Shown here piece by piece: positions 15,927 to 24,558 of a stretch of DNA of 50,296 nucleotides. Position numbers and translations under genes: made by a program. Every line of letters begins with the position of its first letter. Position 1 is the first letter of the stretch. This stretch comes from an uncultured bacterium (GTDB lineage: Bacteria; Myxococcota_A; Polyangia; Polyangiales; Houyiibacteriaceae): contig CALJDU010000028.1 in assembly GCA_938024995.1 (NCBI GenBank), positions 1 to 50,296 on the forward strand, read 5' to 3'. The notes below the pieces were generated by a model. That model did no database searches. It was not told where the DNA came from and was given only the letters and a program-made list of their open reading frames with translations.

Positions 15927-17645
15927 TTGCGTCGGACGTGTAAACACGAGTCCGTGAACGACTCCGCTTCGCTTGCCGCGCTGACCACGATCGCGCTGAC
16001 CGCCATTGGATTATTCATGGGCTGCGGCCCAGACGCTTCTCGACGCGTCTCACGCGTCCCCGGCGGAACGGAAGCGCGATGCGACACGGACGACTTCGTC
16101 CGTGCGCACGAGTGCGTGATGTGTCCCGACGGACCGCGCGTCGACACCACCGAAGAGTCGCCACAGTCCGACGCGTGTTCCGACGCGTTCGGCGTGACGT
16201 GCGATGTCTTCAACGAGGCGTACATCAAAGCGTCCAACGCGGAGCGCAACGACCACTTCGGCAAGAGCGTCGCGTTGTCGTCGGATGGCTCCACGCTCGC
16301 GATCGGCGCGCCCAACGAAGCCAGCACCGCGGACGGGGTCTGCGCCGACCAAACGAACAACGCCGCGCCCGGATCGGGCGCCGTGTACATCTTCCGCCGA
16401 AGGGACTCGCGCTGGACGCAAGAGGCGTACATCAAGGCGTCGAACGCGGACACCGGAGACGGGTTCGGAGATCGCCTCGCGCTCTCGCAGGACGGTTCAA
16501 CGTTAGCGGTCGGCGCGTTTGGCGAGCGCGGGGTCGCGACCGGTGTCTGCGGCGACCACCGAAGAAACGGTCGCGAGGAGAGCGGCGCGGTCTACGTGTT
16601 TCAGCGGACCGAACAAGCGTGGGCACAGCAGGCGTACCTCAAGGCCTCCAACTCGGACGAGCTCGAGCTCTTCGGTTCGAGCGTCGCGCTCTCGTCCGAC
16701 GGTTCCACCTTGGCGGTCGGCGCACGGACTGAAGACAGCAGCGCGACCGGCGTCGGCGGCGACCAAGCGGACAACGCGACCGCGCGAAGCGGCGCGGTCT
16801 ATGTCTTTCAGAGACGCAACGCGACGTGGCGACAGCAGGCCTACGTGAAAGCGTCCAACACGGGGCGACACGACCAGTTCGGGAGCAGCGTCGCGCTCTC
16901 CGCGGACGGCGCGACCTTGGCCGTGGGCGCGCCCGGAGAAGCGAGCTCAGCAACGGGCGTCGCCGGCGATCAGAGCAACGATGACGCTGCGGAGAGCGGC
17001 GCGGTGTACGTCTTTCGATGGTTCGGCTCGATGTGGACGCAAGAGGCTTACCTCAAGGCCAGCAACACTCAGGCGGCCGCCAAGTTTGGAGGCAGCGTGG
17101 CGCTCTCCGCCGACGGACTCACGCTCGCGGTCGGAGCACACCACGAGAGTCGCGCCGGGACCGGGATCGACAGCGTGTCGACGGGGGAGGCCCTCGAGAG
17201 CGGCGCCGCTTACGTCTTCCGGCGCGGCGCCCTCGCCTGGACTCAAGAGGCGTACCTCAAAGCGTCCAACCCCGACCCCGACGACTGGTTCGGCGTGAGC
17301 GTGACGCTCTCCGCAGACGGCTCGACATTGGCGGTGGGCGCGCCTCGCGAAGATGGCTCGGGGACTGGCCTGGGCGGCGATCCGGCCGACAACGAGACGT
17401 ACTCCAACGGAGCGGCCTACGTCTTCGCGCGCACCGGCTCGACCTGGTCACAACGCGCCTACGTCAAGCCGTCCAACAGCGGCGCGAACTTCTGGTTCGG
17501 GCAGAGCGTCAGCGTCTCTTCGGACGGCTCGGCGATGGCTGTGGGTGCGCACCGCGAGACCGGCGCGGCGACTTGCATCGGCGGCGACCAGACCAGCAAC
17601 AGGGCATCCGACAGCGGCGCGGTCTACGTTCGACGCCTTCGCTGA
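15927..17645 (+). CDS. Seven-repeat FG-GAP propeller lipoprotein
   Basis: 572 residues. TTG 15927 gives a basic n-region and lipobox FMGC (Cys33); GTG 15954 is an alternative with a poorer signal peptide. After a Cys-rich spacer, seven tandem repeats of about 63-65 residues begin with AY(I/L/V)K(A/P)SN and run through FGxSVALSxDGSTLAVGA to SGAVYVFxR and W-x-Q. This is the FG-GAP repeat, and seven copies are the number expected for a closed seven-bladed propeller as in integrin alpha. Such proteins bind ligands or Ca2+ at the surface; no partner is obvious here. The seventh repeat closes at the stop codon. Confidence 0.85.
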   Translation: MRRTCKHESVNDSASLAALTTIALTAIGLFMGCGPDASRRVSRVPGGTEARCDTDDFVRAHECVMCPDGPRVDTTEESPQSDACSDAFGVTCDVFNEAYIKASNAERNDHFGKSVALSSDGSTLAIGAPNEASTADGVCADQTNNAAPGSGAVYIFRRRDSRWTQEAYIKASNADTGDGFGDRLALSQDGSTLAVGAFGERGVATGVCGDHRRNGREESGAVYVFQRTEQAWAQQAYLKASNSDELELFGSSVALSSDGSTLAVGARTEDSSATGVGGDQADNATARSGAVYVFQRRNATWRQQAYVKASNTGRHDQFGSSVALSADGATLAVGAPGEASSATGVAGDQSNDDAAESGAVYVFRWFGSMWTQEAYLKASNTQAAAKFGGSVALSADGLTLAVGAHHESRAGTGIDSVSTGEALESGAAYVFRRGALAWTQEAYLKASNPDPDDWFGVSVTLSADGSTLAVGAPREDGSGTGLGGDPADNETYSNGAAYVFARTGSTWSQRAYVKPSNSGANFWFGQSVSVSSDGSAMAVGAHRETGAATCIGGDQTSNRASDSGAVYVRRLR

Positions 17646-17668
17646 GCGATGCCTCTTGAACGCGTGAG

Positions 17669-18160
17669 CTATTCGCCGCGTGGCGTGATCGTCGCGTTGA
17701 TGGAGACGTACGCTGGAGTGCCGCTCTCGTCTTGCCCGCGGAGCGTGGCGACGATGCGACCGGTCGCGGGCTCGACCTGCGCGACCGTCGCGGTGCCAGT
17801 GATCACGTGGTCAACCACGTCAGGATCTGTGATCACCACCTCGAGCGCCGCAAGCTCGTGCTCACCGGGTCCGGCTGGTGTGTTGAAGATCACCCCCCAA
17901 CCACCGTCGGCGTAGAGGTAAAGCTTCCCTGAATCGAATCGGGTGTCCGGGAGCTTGGGCGCGGAGGTGACTTGTGCTGCTCCGAGGCGAATCTCCAGGC
18001 CCTCGGCCATGGGCGCTTCGGGTGGCGCTTCGACTGTGTTCATCGGCGCAGTCGCGGGTGCCGTCGCGGTGGACACAGTTGGGGTTGGAGCTGGCTGCAC
18101 CGACGGACCGCAGGCCAAGCAAAGGAGACTCAAGGTGAACGTGAACGTGAGGGTCTTCAT
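17669..18160 (-). CDS. Small lipoprotein, unknown function
   Basis: 163 residues with lipobox CLAC (Cys17) after a Thr/Leu-rich signal peptide. A Pro/Ala/Thr linker reaches about residue 50. The remaining ~110 residues are beta-rich (GLEIRLGAAQV, KLYLYADGGWGVIF, ALEVVITDPDVVDHVITGTATV, GRIVATLRGQ, YVSINATITP), suggesting one small beta-sandwich. No family recognised. It lies 124 bp downstream of the GH1 gene on the same strand and could be co-transcribed. Confidence 0.6.
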   Translation of the reverse strand: MKTLTFTFTLSLLCLACGPSVQPAPTPTVSTATAPATAPMNTVEAPPEAPMAEGLEIRLGAAQVTSAPKLPDTRFDSGKLYLYADGGWGVIFNTPAGPGEHELAALEVVITDPDVVDHVITGTATVAQVEPATGRIVATLRGQDESGTPAYVSINATITPRGE

Positions 18161-18284
18161 CCCGCGGATGTTGAAGGACCCCGAAGAGAGACTCCACTCC
18201 GAATTGGACCGCGTGATGACGAATCATCACCTCTGCAAACTTGGTTCAACACAACATACGGTTTGGGGGTGAGCTGGCCGAAGA

Positions 18285-19994
18285 TCACTCCTCGTGCGGT
18301 TCTTCCTCGGTCATCGGCCCAGCGCCTCCGTACTCCTGCCTCGTCGCCAGCGATAGCTGGCGCGCTGACGCGATGTCTCCCAAGAGCGTCGCCCCCTCCG
18401 TCGCCGTTCGCTCGTAGGTCGTCAGGTCGACCGAGTACAAACCGAACGCGGGCTCGTACCCTTCGGCCCACTCAAAGTTGTCCATCAACGACCAGTGGTA
18501 GTAGCCGCGGACGTCGACCCCGTCTTCGCGCGCGCGCCAGATCTGTTCGAGCGACCGAACGACATGCTCCGCGCGCCGTCGGCCGGTCCGGGTCGCGATG
18601 CCGGACTCGGTCACGCTGAGCGGGAGATCCGGCCAACGTTCGGAGAAGTCCTTGAGCACGTTGTAAATGCCCGGCTCGTAGAACTCGTATCCCATCGACT
18701 CGACGAACTTCGTGGGGTCCGCGGGAGCGACACACGCGCCGAAGTCGAAGTCACCAAAGCACGGCGTGACCATCAGAACCGGCACCAGGCCTGGGCTGCT
18801 CGTGACGCCCGCGCGGAAGTAGTACTGCACGCCCAGCCAATCGAGGCTGTCGCGCCAGTCCGGCTGCATCTCGTCGAGCGTGCCGTCGAGGTCGGGGTCG
18901 AACGCGCCTTGGCGAAGCGCCTCGACGAAGAGGTGGTGGTAGACGTACTCCACGCGTTCCGCAGCCGCGATGTCTGCGGGGTCATCGCTCACGCGTCCGC
19001 GGCGAGCGGGGAGCCACTCCGCGACGCTGAGCGAGAGACCGACTTCGGCTGCGACGCCGTCGCCGTCAGCGTCGATCGTGTCGGCTTCCTTGATGGCGCG
19101 GTAGAGCGCGACATGGGCGCGGATGTAGTTCCGCACCGTCGCGATGAAGGCCTCGAAGTTGCCGAGCATCAAGTTGCGGCCGGGCGGAAAGATCGTGAGG
19201 CCGTAGCTCGCCAGGAGATAGTTCACCGGCTCGTTGAGCGTGCACCATTCATCGACGCGATCGCCATAACGCTCCGCGAGCAGACGACCGTGCTCCGCCA
19301 GCTCCTCGATGATCTGGTCCGCGCCCGCGCCGTGCCAACCGCAGAGATCGGTGTCGCTCACGCCATCGGGACAGGTCGACTCACGCTCACGCGGGTCGTC
19401 CACCCAGGTCGGGCTCGAGAAGTGATGCACCGTGAGCATCGGCTTGATGCCTTGCGCGACCAGCGCGTCGATCACCTCGCCGTAATGAGCGAGCGCGTCT
19501 TCATCCACTGCGTCTCGCGTGGGCTCGATCCGCGCCCACGAAGGATTGAAGCGATAGGCATCGAGGGACATCTCCGCGATCAACGCGACGTCATCGACCT
19601 GGCGCGTGTAGCCCTGCACGGCCTCGCCGACGAAGGTCCCTTCGCCCACGCCGCCTTCGGCTTCGGGAGCGGTCCACACGTACCAGTCCGCCGATTCGTT
19701 CTGGTCCTCGATCTGCGCCGCGGCCGTGGCGACGCCGAAGGTGAACGAGCTCGCGCCCGCTGTGGTCGAGATCGCGCCCGCGGCGGGAAAGTCGATCGTG
19801 ACGGGCGGCGGTCCAGAGTCGACCGCGACGTCTTGCTCGGCGTCCGCGACGTCCGTGGTCGCGTCGGCAGCGTCGGTTGCGTCAGTCGCGTCTCTCGTAT
19901 CGGTCGCGTCCATCCCTCCATCGGACACGGTGTCGTCGTCGCCACACCCGAGAAGGAACACGAGAAGAAGAACAGCGAACCCACGCAAACGCAT
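18285..19994 (-). CDS. Glycoside hydrolase family 1 lipoprotein (beta-glycosidase)
   Basis: 569 residues. Lipobox LLGC (Cys17) is followed by GDDD and an Asp/Ala/Thr linker to about residue 62. The rest is a full GH1 barrel: FTFGVATAAAQIED (GH1 N-terminal signature region), YRFNPSWARIEP, LTVHHFSSPTWV, TLNEPVNY with acid/base Glu255, YYFRAG, VTESG with nucleophile Glu463 (usually TENG), and the sugar-binding YYHWSLMDNFEWAEGY. Both catalytic Glu are present, so it should be active. Cys pairs in inserts (208/218, 412/421) may form disulphides, fitting export. It likely cleaves beta-linked glycosides at the cell surface; the exact sugar cannot be read from sequence. Divergent from the lipoprotein at 20268. 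Confidence 0.88.
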   Translation of the reverse strand: MRLRGFAVLLLVFLLGCGDDDTVSDGGMDATDTRDATDATDAADATTDVADAEQDVAVDSGPPPVTIDFPAAGAISTTAGASSFTFGVATAAAQIEDQNESADWYVWTAPEAEGGVGEGTFVGEAVQGYTRQVDDVALIAEMSLDAYRFNPSWARIEPTRDAVDEDALAHYGEVIDALVAQGIKPMLTVHHFSSPTWVDDPRERESTCPDGVSDTDLCGWHGAGADQIIEELAEHGRLLAERYGDRVDEWCTLNEPVNYLLASYGLTIFPPGRNLMLGNFEAFIATVRNYIRAHVALYRAIKEADTIDADGDGVAAEVGLSLSVAEWLPARRGRVSDDPADIAAAERVEYVYHHLFVEALRQGAFDPDLDGTLDEMQPDWRDSLDWLGVQYYFRAGVTSSPGLVPVLMVTPCFGDFDFGACVAPADPTKFVESMGYEFYEPGIYNVLKDFSERWPDLPLSVTESGIATRTGRRRAEHVVRSLEQIWRAREDGVDVRGYYHWSLMDNFEWAEGYEPAFGLYSVDLTTYERTATEGATLLGDIASARQLSLATRQEYGGAGPMTEEEPHEE

Positions 19995-20267
19995 GCGTCA
20001 TCGTATTGGCAGGCAGTTCGAACGAAAAGTACTACTCACCACCCGTCGCGTCGTTGTCGACCCAACCGACAACGTGCGACGATCATCGGATGGAGGGTCA
20101 CGTACAGACCTGACGGCTCACGGTACGGCCGCTCTTTGTCGCGTCGTGCATCTCAAGGTACCGGAAGCAGTGAGGTAGCGCGCTCCGGCAGTTGTGCTTT
20201 CGACGCGATCCCGTGGCAGTTTGAACGAGCTGTCCGGAGTGTGCGGCAGGTCAGGAGACTCCCAACA

Positions 20268-20795
20268 ATGAGAATTTCGCGTTCGATGACTCGATACACC
20301 GTCGCTTTCCTCTTCGCGTTCAGCATCGGCTGCGGAGACGACGACACCGCGACCGAAGACGCGGCTGCGGACACCACATCGGATGATACTGCCGCCGATG
20401 CGACGCCTGAGGATCTTCTCTCAGGCATCTACAACGTCGAGACCGTGACCTGCGGCGGCGAAGTGACTCCGATCATGGTGACCGCGAAGGTCACGTTCGA
20501 CGGCGCTTCCTACCTTGAAGAGTGGACGTTCGCGGACAACGACTGCGAAGTCACGTTGGCTGGAACGGTCGAGTCGACCGGAGACGAGGTGACGCTGGTC
20601 GACGTGGACGTAACCTGCGGCGCGGCGTGTGGTGCGTTCTGCGACCCGACGCATTGCTCCGCAGACCAGGTCTACCAGTACACGCGAACCGGCGATGAGC
20701 TCTTGCTCTCCTTCACGCAGCAAGGCGATGAGTTCTCGTGCGGGCCGTGCGGTGATGGTGTCGCGAGCACCTATCTCCTGAGAGAGACCCCATAG
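20268..20795 (+). CDS. Small Cys-rich lipoprotein
   Basis: 175 residues. ATG 20268 is preceded by AGGAG; a much longer in-frame reading extends upstream but is antisense to the GH1 gene and is rejected. The signal peptide ends in SIGC (Cys22), followed by GDDD and an acidic Asp/Thr/Ala linker. The domain (about 50-175) looks like a small beta-barrel or lipocalin-like sheet (GIYNVETVTCGG, PIMVTAKVTFDG, CEVTLAGTVESTG, VTLVDVDVTCG, LLLSFTQQG) with eight Cys that could form disulphides. Function unknown. A terminator follows. Confidence 0.7.
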   Translation: MRISRSMTRYTVAFLFAFSIGCGDDDTATEDAAADTTSDDTAADATPEDLLSGIYNVETVTCGGEVTPIMVTAKVTFDGASYLEEWTFADNDCEVTLAGTVESTGDEVTLVDVDVTCGAACGAFCDPTHCSADQVYQYTRTGDELLLSFTQQGDEFSCGPCGDGVASTYLLRETP

Positions 20796-20825
20796 TCGGG
20801 ACCGTCGAACACCCATGACGCGAGC

Positions 20826-20857
20826 GGGCCTCACACGTGGATCGCGTGAGGCCCTTT
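20826..20857. terminator. Hairpin terminator between convergent genes
   Basis: GGGCCTCACACG (20826-20837) pairs with the CGCGTGAGGCCC arm ending near 20854 with one internal mismatch, followed by TTT. It lies between the stop at 20795 and the end of the protease gene at 20874. Confidence 0.7.
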
Positions 20858-20873
20858 CGCGTGTGCGCTTCGG

Positions 20874-21959
20874 CTACCAGCCAACCATCTCCGCGACCAG
20901 CCAATCACGGGTGCTGGTCCCGGCCACGCGCGCGGCCCCGTTACCGAAGGCCGCGCCTCCGGAGTGGATGCCGATCAGCCAAGGTGTTCCGCCAGAGCTG
21001 AGGTAGTAAACCGGCCCGCCGCTGTGACCGCCGGTGGTGTCGCAGTTGTGCGTGATCGAGAGCGCCTCGACGTCGGTCATGCGGCAGTCCATTCCCCACA
21101 GCTCTAAGGGCTGGTTCTGCGTGCCGTTCGGTCGCGTTCCCGGGTAGCCGTGCTGACTCACGTCGCGATCGCCGCGAAGCGACGACGTGGAGCGACTCGA
21201 CATGTTCATCGTCGGGATCCCAGCGGGCGCGCTCGACAGACGCAAGAGACCGAAATCGTGACGTGCGCGGTTCGTCCCAGAGGTCCGCCAACCGTTGCTC
21301 CGCTTGCGGCTCGTCACGTCGCGACAGACCGATCCCGTCGGGCCGTTGAAGCACATGGTTCCACGTGAAGGAGCCCCCGGAACGTTCGAGTAGATCCAGG
21401 CGTCGGGTCCGCGGTCGTAGATGCAGTGCGCAGAGAGCGCGACGTAACGGCTCCCGATCAACGTCCCGCTACAGGTCATCGAACACGTCGCGAAGCCGTC
21501 GCACGACGCGGCTCCTTGCAGCTGGATCGTGTACTCGCCGATGGACGAAAACGGAGAGGTGTTGCTCGCGGCGCCCACCGCCCGCCGGCCATCCCCGCCG
21601 AGGACGCGCGGCAGGGTCACCTCGCCCTCGTCGACCAGGCTGATCCCGCCAGTCGCGAGACCCTCTTCGTGGACCGCGAGGCGGTCGAACGCATCCGAGA
21701 TCTGTTCTGCAAGCGCGCCATCCAGCGCCTCGGCGTAGTACTCGTGGCCATCTTGGTCGATGAACACACCGGCGAGCTCATCCGCGACCTCACGGTCCAC
21801 CTCTGTGTACGCGGGCGGGCTCACCAAGTGCGACACGCGCGGCGCTTCCCCGAGGTCGATCAAGGCGCGACCGTGGGCATCGATCGAGTCCCCCCCGCCC
21901 GCGCACGCACCGGCAAACACTGCGATCATGCACGTGTAGATTCCGATTTTCTTTTTCAT
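20874..21959 (-). CDS. Trypsin-like serine protease (S1/V8 type), lipoprotein
   Basis: 361 residues. The signal peptide ends in AGAC (Cys19). Residues about 25-125 form an acidic propeptide-like region. The catalytic domain has all three triad residues: His178 in LSAHC, Asp235 in RHDFGLLRL and Ser313 in TTGGHSGGPVY. Paired Cys near 153/159/163, 203/212 and 292/306 fit a disulphide-stabilised exported enzyme. The GGHSGGP form is closer to V8/glutamyl-endopeptidase-like S1 enzymes than to GDSGGP trypsins. The product should be a surface or periplasmic endopeptidase; the propeptide may keep it inactive until exported. Confidence 0.85.
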   Translation of the reverse strand: MKKKIGIYTCMIAVFAGACAGGGDSIDAHGRALIDLGEAPRVSHLVSPPAYTEVDREVADELAGVFIDQDGHEYYAEALDGALAEQISDAFDRLAVHEEGLATGGISLVDEGEVTLPRVLGGDGRRAVGAASNTSPFSSIGEYTIQLQGAASCDGFATCSMTCSGTLIGSRYVALSAHCIYDRGPDAWIYSNVPGAPSRGTMCFNGPTGSVCRDVTSRKRSNGWRTSGTNRARHDFGLLRLSSAPAGIPTMNMSSRSTSSLRGDRDVSQHGYPGTRPNGTQNQPLELWGMDCRMTDVEALSITHNCDTTGGHSGGPVYYLSSGGTPWLIGIHSGGAAFGNGAARVAGTSTRDWLVAEMVGW

Positions 21960-22241
21960 TTTCTTCGCTTTCTTTCCGCGCTTGTTGCGGACTCAAGAAA
22001 ACTAAGAGTGAGAAGTGCGACCAACCACTCGCGCGCGATCCGAACGAACTCTCCGGATTCAAAAAGAACTCAGAGCACAACACTTAATCCACTCGCGGGC
22101 AGCGCTCTGCGTTCGCGATCCCGCCGCGTATCCTTGTTGTATTGCAGTGTTTCCCGAAGGCAGAACGCCCTCCCTTTTCGAAACTACTACAAGTGAACTA
22201 GCCACTGCCTGATTGAACGAACACCAAAAGTCACATGCGCA

Positions 22242-22700
22242 TCAGTACTTCGCGACGCCGACACCGATTTCTTCACAAAGCGCGATCACGCGCTCCTCCA
22301 CCCGGTTCTCCACCACAAAACAGTCGTATGAGTCGCCATCGGAGGCGGTGATGAGCAGGCTGTACCCCGCGGCTCGAAGCTGACTCTCGACCGACTCCAA
22401 GATCTCATTCGCCGGGTCATCCGCGACCGCTTCGAGATTCACTTGCGCGGCCACCTCACCCAGCTGCTCGGTCAACATCGCCATGACGTCGTCGACATCG
22501 AGCTTCCAGTCGCAGATCAGCGCCTTGCCGTGCTCATCCAAGGTCGTGATGAACGTCCACTCCGTGAGGCCGGAGGGCGAGGCCGCGGCGTCCTTGAGTG
22601 ACTTCCAAGTCTCCGGCGGCAGGTGAAGGAGCGCGCCCAAGTCGTCCGCTTCGTCGTTGTTCATAACGAACGTGTACCGACGACCGGCGCGAAAGACCAT
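22242..22700 (-). CDS. Hypothetical acidic cytosolic protein
   Basis: 152 residues, no signal peptide. ATG 22700 has GGAGG 11 bp upstream; an internal ATG at 22664 is an alternative. The sequence is acidic with a WTFITTLDEHGKALICDWKL segment, then helices and a final strand region LLITASDGDSYDCFVV. A D-W-K motif and a later D-S-Y motif faintly recall DUF6630-type proteins, but this is weak. It begins 25 bp after the stop of the TIGR02996-like gene and is very likely co-transcribed with it. Confidence 0.6.
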   Translation of the reverse strand: MVFRAGRRYTFVMNNDEADDLGALLHLPPETWKSLKDAAASPSGLTEWTFITTLDEHGKALICDWKLDVDDVMAMLTEQLGEVAAQVNLEAVADDPANEILESVESQLRAAGYSLLITASDGDSYDCFVVENRVEERVIALCEEIGVGVAKY

Positions 22701-22725
22701 CGCCCGACGATCCTCCGCGATCCGG

Positions 22726-24336
22726 TCAGTCCGGTCGAACGATATGGAGCGGTCGCTCCTCAGAAAGCGTGGCGCCGAGATCCGCCAGCAGCTTCTTCGC
22801 GTGCGCGCGGGTCCAGTCCCGGTCGTTGAGCCGGTTCACGTAACGCTCGCCCTTGGCGTCCACCCAAAAGATGACGTTTCGGCTCTGCACGACTTTGGTG
22901 CAAGGGCGACTCGCGAGGCGAACGAAGAGCCTTCGGCTCTTGGTCGCGAGGAAAACCTCCTCCGCTTTTGGGAACTCATCGGTCTCGATATGAGCAAGAC
23001 GACCGTCACTCGCGAGGAAGAGCCGCTTGAGCTGCGGCAAGCGCAACGAGGCGAGCGCGCGACCTTCCGAGCGCCCGTCGGCTGAGTAGTCCATGAGCTG
23101 AACTTGCAGCGTTGAGAACGAGTAGCCGCGCTCCGGCTGCTGCGCGTGTAGCGCGAGGAGAAACGCGCTCTCCACCCAGCCTCCGTTCTTGTTCTTTTGC
23201 CAGTCGCCCTCGGCCGTTTGGTGAAAGTACGTCCCCAGCGTCGCGAGACCTGACACCGCGCTCCCCAGCAGAAACGCCGGGTGGTCAGGCAGGAGCGCTC
23301 GCGCGACCGCGAACGCCGAGGCGTCGCCGATTTGCTGCGCGCGCTCTTCGTCTACGCGAACGTTCGCGGTGTGAAGGAAGCCACGATGAAGATGCAGACC
23401 CTGAAGCGAGACCCACCCTCGCACCGGACCGAGGAACTCTTCCTTCTTGCGCGACAAGCTCTTCAACCGCTTGCGCTCTTTCTCCGTGAGCGTCTCCGCG
23501 AGCGAGAGTCGAATGAACTCCGACCACTTGGGATCGGATTCCGATACATGGTCCGCGAAGACAAGCTCCGCGCCCTCTTCGCCCTCTCCGATCGCGCGAT
23601 AGAGCTGGTCCGCCGTCCCCGCGTCATCGAGCACGGGGAGCGCCAACGCCTTCGGCTTCACGATGGGCTTCGCGAGGACCTCTCGAACGAGCTCGGCGAT
23701 CTCCGCACTCCCCGGCGCCTCGGCGAGAATCACCTTCTTGGTTTTGCGGTCGAGCGACTTTCGTAGGTCACCCGGGATCGAGAAGGCGTTGAACCACGGG
23801 TCGAAGTGCTGCATCAGCGCGCGCTCGAACGCCGCCTTGAAGACCTTGGGGAGCGCTCCGTTTGCGGACTCCAGTTCGCGCGACTCGAGGTAGCGAACGG
23901 ACTCGCGATACTGATAGCGAAGGAGCGACTCGAACACACGCGGATCGGGAGGTCGCTGCGCGATCCGCGACAGGCGCTCTTTCATCTCTGCGTTCTTCAC
24001 CCAGAAGCCATCGCTCAGGTGAAGCGCGAGCAGCGCCGTGTCGACCGGGTGCTCGTCCATCGCGATCTTCGGCCACTCGCTCCCCTCGTCATATGTGTAC
24101 CGCCTGGACGTGAGGCCTGGTCGGTGCTCCGCCAGGGTCGCGCCGAGGTGAACGAGGGCCTGACGAACTTCATCATCGCGGGTGAGACCGAACGCCTCGC
24201 TAAGACCGAGGTAAGCGACCGTAAGCGCGCCGTCTCGCAGCGCGCGATCGGCAGTAACGAGCGCCCTCCCCGCTTGTTGTTCCGCTTCTGCGATCGCTTT
24301 CTTCGTGGGCAACGTGGTCTCGTTGTTTGAGCGCAT
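22726..24336 (-). CDS. TIGR02996-like repeat-companion protein, cytosolic
   Basis: 536 residues from ATG 24336, which has a perfect GGAGG seven bases upstream. No signal peptide. Residues 1-230 are helical and unrecognised. Residues about 240-345 resemble the TIGR02996 repeat-companion domain: ELVFADHVSESDPKWSEFIRLSLAE, then LGPV and HLHRGFLHTANV. This domain usually precedes leucine-rich-like repeats; here the following segment has LRLPQLKRLFLASDGRLAHIET, one or two LRR-like turns. TIGR02996 proteins are abundant in myxobacteria and their function is unknown. First gene of a two-gene operon. Confidence 0.65.
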   Translation of the reverse strand: MRSNNETTLPTKKAIAEAEQQAGRALVTADRALRDGALTVAYLGLSEAFGLTRDDEVRQALVHLGATLAEHRPGLTSRRYTYDEGSEWPKIAMDEHPVDTALLALHLSDGFWVKNAEMKERLSRIAQRPPDPRVFESLLRYQYRESVRYLESRELESANGALPKVFKAAFERALMQHFDPWFNAFSIPGDLRKSLDRKTKKVILAEAPGSAEIAELVREVLAKPIVKPKALALPVLDDAGTADQLYRAIGEGEEGAELVFADHVSESDPKWSEFIRLSLAETLTEKERKRLKSLSRKKEEFLGPVRGWVSLQGLHLHRGFLHTANVRVDEERAQQIGDASAFAVARALLPDHPAFLLGSAVSGLATLGTYFHQTAEGDWQKNKNGGWVESAFLLALHAQQPERGYSFSTLQVQLMDYSADGRSEGRALASLRLPQLKRLFLASDGRLAHIETDEFPKAEEVFLATKSRRLFVRLASRPCTKVVQSRNVIFWVDAKGERYVNRLNDRDWTRAHAKKLLADLGATLSEERPLHIVRPD

Positions 24337-24558
24337 CTTATAACCTCCGGCCGCGCTCAGGTGATCGAGTTGCGTGAGGCGGAGCGTCTGCGGGACGACG
24401 GCAATGCTGAGTATTTTCGAGGAGCCTAGATGGCTGCGAATCGCGTGAGGCGGACGGATGAGCGCGGTCGGAGGTTATGAGATGCGCTCAAGAGGTGTTT
24501 ACGCGGTCCGACGAAACGCGCCGCCACCTCGGGGAGCGTACGAGGTAAAAGGAGCGCG

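Noticed and set aside
18495..20267. Long plus-strand reading upstream of the small lipoprotein
   Set aside because: Antisense to the GH1 gene; the real start at 20268 has a ribosome site and signal peptide.
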